Assembly (NCBI GenBank): GCA_003599755.1
Contig: QZJO01000012.1
Coordinates: 1-57,289 of the forward strand
Length of the DNA: 57,289 nt
Direction: 5' to 3'
DNA from: Candidatus Parcubacteria bacterium
Lineage (GTDB): Bacteria; Patescibacteriota; Minisyncoccia; Sungbacterales; SURF-37
In this document: positions 55,111 through 57,289 of the stretch, one piece after another
Position numbering within the stretch: position 1 is the stretch's first letter
Layout of the letters: each line of letters starts with the position of its first letter
Made by a program: the position numbers and the translations under genes
Notes under the pieces: model-generated
Databases searched by the model: none
Seen by the model: the letters and a program-made list of their open reading frames with translations, nothing else
Told to the model about the DNA's origin: nothing

Positions 55111-55590
55111 ATGCAACTGTGCTACGCGCTCGTGATGCTCGGCATCATCATGCTGCCGACCGCCGCTCGGGGAGAGGACGGGCCTCCGACAGAGCCCCTC
55201 GGAAAGATCTGCAATCACCCCGGCGGCCTGCCCGCGGCCGAGCGTCTCACTGTGGCCATCAGCTACCAGGACGCGACGCCGGAGTTCATCAACTTCGCCG
55301 GGATCCTCAACCTGGTGCTCATCAACTGGTGGCAGAATCACGGCAAGCAGGAGACCGACGGCATCTGGTGTGTTTCGCTCGCGTCCGCCACGACCGATAC
55401 GGCATCGTCAGAGCCGCGAGCCGGCATCACGGTCTACGGTCTGCTCGGCGGAAAACCGATGCTGCCGCGGCCGGCCGTGTTCTCGACGAGCTTGCGAAAC
55501 CGTATGGCTGCGGCCGATATCGTATTCGAAGGCATCCGCGGCACATTCGCACGAGCAACCGCTGATCACAAGACGGCGGTGCAGCGGTGA
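55111..55590 (+). CDS. Secreted protein, unknown function
   Basis: Signal peptide MQLCYALVMLGIIMLPTAARG; SD aaaggaggg. Confidence 0.65.
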   Translation: MQLCYALVMLGIIMLPTAARGEDGPPTEPLGKICNHPGGLPAAERLTVAISYQDATPEFINFAGILNLVLINWWQNHGKQETDGIWCVSLASATTDTASSEPRAGITVYGLLGGKPMLPRPAVFSTSLRNRMAAADIVFEGIRGTFARATADHKTAVQR

Positions 55591-55943
55591 TGGCGCGGGT
55601 TCTGGTCGTGGATGACAACGCTGGCGTCCGCAACATGCTTGTCGATCTCATCTCCATGAACGGCCATGACGTTACCCAGGCCGCCGACGGCATCGCGGCG
55701 CTCGAGATGCTGCGGACAAATCCGTTGCCGAATCTTTTGGTTACGGATGGAAGTATGCCGAGGATGGACGGCATCGAGCTCGCACGCCGCGCGCGCCGAC
55801 TCGGCGTTCTCAAGATCCTCATGGTCACTGGCGATAGCCATATCTATCGCGATGGCGCACTCGCCGCGGGCGTTGACCGCGTCATCGAAAAACCGGTCGA
55901 CTTCGCCGAGCTCTCCCGCACCGTCGCTGAACTGCTCATCTAG
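55590..55943 (+). CDS. Single-domain response regulator
   Basis: VLVVDDNAGVRNML, LLVTDGSMPRMDGIEL, VIEKPVDF. Confidence 0.9.
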   Translation: MARVLVVDDNAGVRNMLVDLISMNGHDVTQAADGIAALEMLRTNPLPNLLVTDGSMPRMDGIELARRARRLGVLKILMVTGDSHIYRDGALAAGVDRVIEKPVDFAELSRTVAELLI

Positions 55944-55960
55944 CTCCCTCAGCCCTTCAA

Positions 55961-55997
55961 CGGGCGTCCGCATCTGCGGACGCCCGAATCCTTTTTA
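55961..55997 (+). terminator. Intrinsic terminator
   Basis: cgggcgtccg-catctg-cggacgcccg-aatccttttt. Confidence 0.85.
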
Positions 55998-56009
55998 TAC
56001 ATACATGCG

Positions 56010-57212
56010 CTAAGCCTCCGCGGCATCGAGCGGCGAATCAACGGCCTCGGGCTTCGGTACGCGCTTTAAGCTTGCCGAGATAACGGTGTATTCGCGCAGC
56101 GGCAGGCGAGCGGCCGCGATTGCTTCGCGCGCTTCGGCCGGCAGATCGGCCAAGAGCGCCTTAAGCCGTTTTTCATCGGCTGCCAATACCGCATCCCACT
56201 TGCCGAGCGGCTCCAAAATCGCGCGCACGCGTTCAAAATCATAGGCAAACCGCTTTTGCACGCTGCGAGCGAGCACGCCTTCGTCGCCGAACACCCGGTC
56301 AAACCCTTCGCGCGCCATGTAGTCGGCAATCTCGCCCTTGAGTTCGGCCATACGCGCGGTGGCTTTGCGCTGCGACTTCAGTAAATCGAAATATTCTCGA
56401 ATAGCCGCGTCCATCGCCGCTTGATCCGGACGCGCGGCTGCGGATGCGCGATACAAATGCTTCCAGGCCGGACACTGCTTTTGATAGGGGCACGTGGCAC
56501 ACCATGCGCCCGGCACCGGCTCAAAGGGCTTCGCACTCGCGATCCCGCCCTGGATTTCGGCGATCGTGCCGAGAATCTGGTCGCGCGTTCCTTCGTTGGC
56601 CTCGGCGGTGCGCCGCGTGGAGAGTTTTTCGCCGTGTTTCAAAAAATAGAGCGACAACGTAACCTGCTCGGGCGCGACATGCGGCCAGCGCCGGGCGAGG
56701 CCGAGGGAATAGACCGCAAGCTGCAGATTCGAATCCACTGCGGCCTGCGACGGCAATTTACGGTTGGTTTTGTAATCGATGACTTCGAATCCGTCCTCGG
56801 TCTTGTCGATGCGGTCGATCCGGCCGGCGAGCACATGCGTGTCCTTGCGGCGCGGATCTTCGATGAGCACCTCGAAATGAGATTCCAGATCCACGACCGA
56901 AAAATTCCATGGCGGATTTTTCGCGTAAAAATTACGGAGCATCTGCTCGCCGGCTTCCTGATACAGCGCCCGCTCGGAATCGGCGAGGGGAAACTTCTCG
57001 TACGGCGGCCAATTGGCGCGAAAGTAGCTGATCGTCTCGTCGAGCGTGGGAAACAGGGGATCGCGGGAAAATAAATACTGGAGGGTTTTGTGCACCAAGG
57101 TCCCGAATATCGCCGCCGGGGGCTTGGGCGCCTTGATACGCTCCAGTTCCTGGAATTGGTATTTCCGGGGGCAGAGCTTATATGTTTCGAGTGCGGAGTA
57201 GGATGTACGCAT
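56010..57212 (-). CDS. PD-(D/E)XK nuclease (RecB/Cas4-like) with putative Fe-S cysteines
   Basis: SALETYKLCPRKYQF, FGTLVHKTLQ, LAGRIDRID, EVIDYKTNRK, CATCPYQKQC. Confidence 0.92.
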   Translation of the reverse strand: MRTSYSALETYKLCPRKYQFQELERIKAPKPPAAIFGTLVHKTLQYLFSRDPLFPTLDETISYFRANWPPYEKFPLADSERALYQEAGEQMLRNFYAKNPPWNFSVVDLESHFEVLIEDPRRKDTHVLAGRIDRIDKTEDGFEVIDYKTNRKLPSQAAVDSNLQLAVYSLGLARRWPHVAPEQVTLSLYFLKHGEKLSTRRTAEANEGTRDQILGTIAEIQGGIASAKPFEPVPGAWCATCPYQKQCPAWKHLYRASAAARPDQAAMDAAIREYFDLLKSQRKATARMAELKGEIADYMAREGFDRVFGDEGVLARSVQKRFAYDFERVRAILEPLGKWDAVLAADEKRLKALLADLPAEAREAIAAARLPLREYTVISASLKRVPKPEAVDSPLDAAEA

Positions 57213-57289
57213 ACGGCCGTTGCGCTGTGTTCTGATTCTAGAGTACGCTCTTGGCAACAGCAACCGCGAGCACAGCTTGCTCAAAGGGG

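Noticed and set aside
1-57289. CRISPR arrays, transposons, prophage
   Set aside because: No regularly spaced direct repeats, transposase, integrase or phage structural genes seen; the holin-family-4 gene (44674) belongs to a common chromosomal YvlD-type family.

Overview
This 57.3 kb window is a gene-dense, GC-rich bacterial chromosome segment with about 74 CDS supported here. It looks Patescibacteria/CPR-like, but that is inference from gene style and protein families; no rRNA marker is present. I found no CRISPR array, transposase, integrase, rRNA or convincing tRNA. Recognisable content: a polysaccharide deacetylase and a GH26-like protein; a PAICS-like PurC-PurE fusion and PurB; two Bcp peroxiredoxins, MsrA and an MTH1-like Nudix protein; a metal ABC transporter; Csp and an RRM protein; an orphan DNA methyltransferase; TypA/BipA; a PadR/PspC-GIN/SdpI locus; an FtsX/LolD-type ABC exporter; a class F-like sortase with a tiny adjacent candidate substrate; a cupredoxin; two VIT1/CCC1 proteins; a PLD-family enzyme; a MASE1 histidine kinase and two single-domain response regulators; CapA, patatin, a PQQ-dehydrogenase-like propeller and a RecB-like nuclease. 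The strongest non-obvious signals are: (1) a candidate minus-strand structured small RNA (about 49309-49136) with its own promoter, closing helix, UUCG apex and terminator; (2) a typA leader with a terminator-like hairpin and a 14-bp inverted repeat covering the start codon; (3) a perfect 15-bp-arm operator between padR-pspC and a divergent SdpI-like gene; (4) a sortase plus 77-aa PPDTG candidate substrate; (5) a GH26 protein with Ser where the nucleophile Glu is expected; (6) a vertebrate-PAICS-like purine enzyme; (7) recurrent -10 hexamers 6-8 nt from start codons, suggesting leaderless transcripts. All family assignments are from motif reading; no searches were run.
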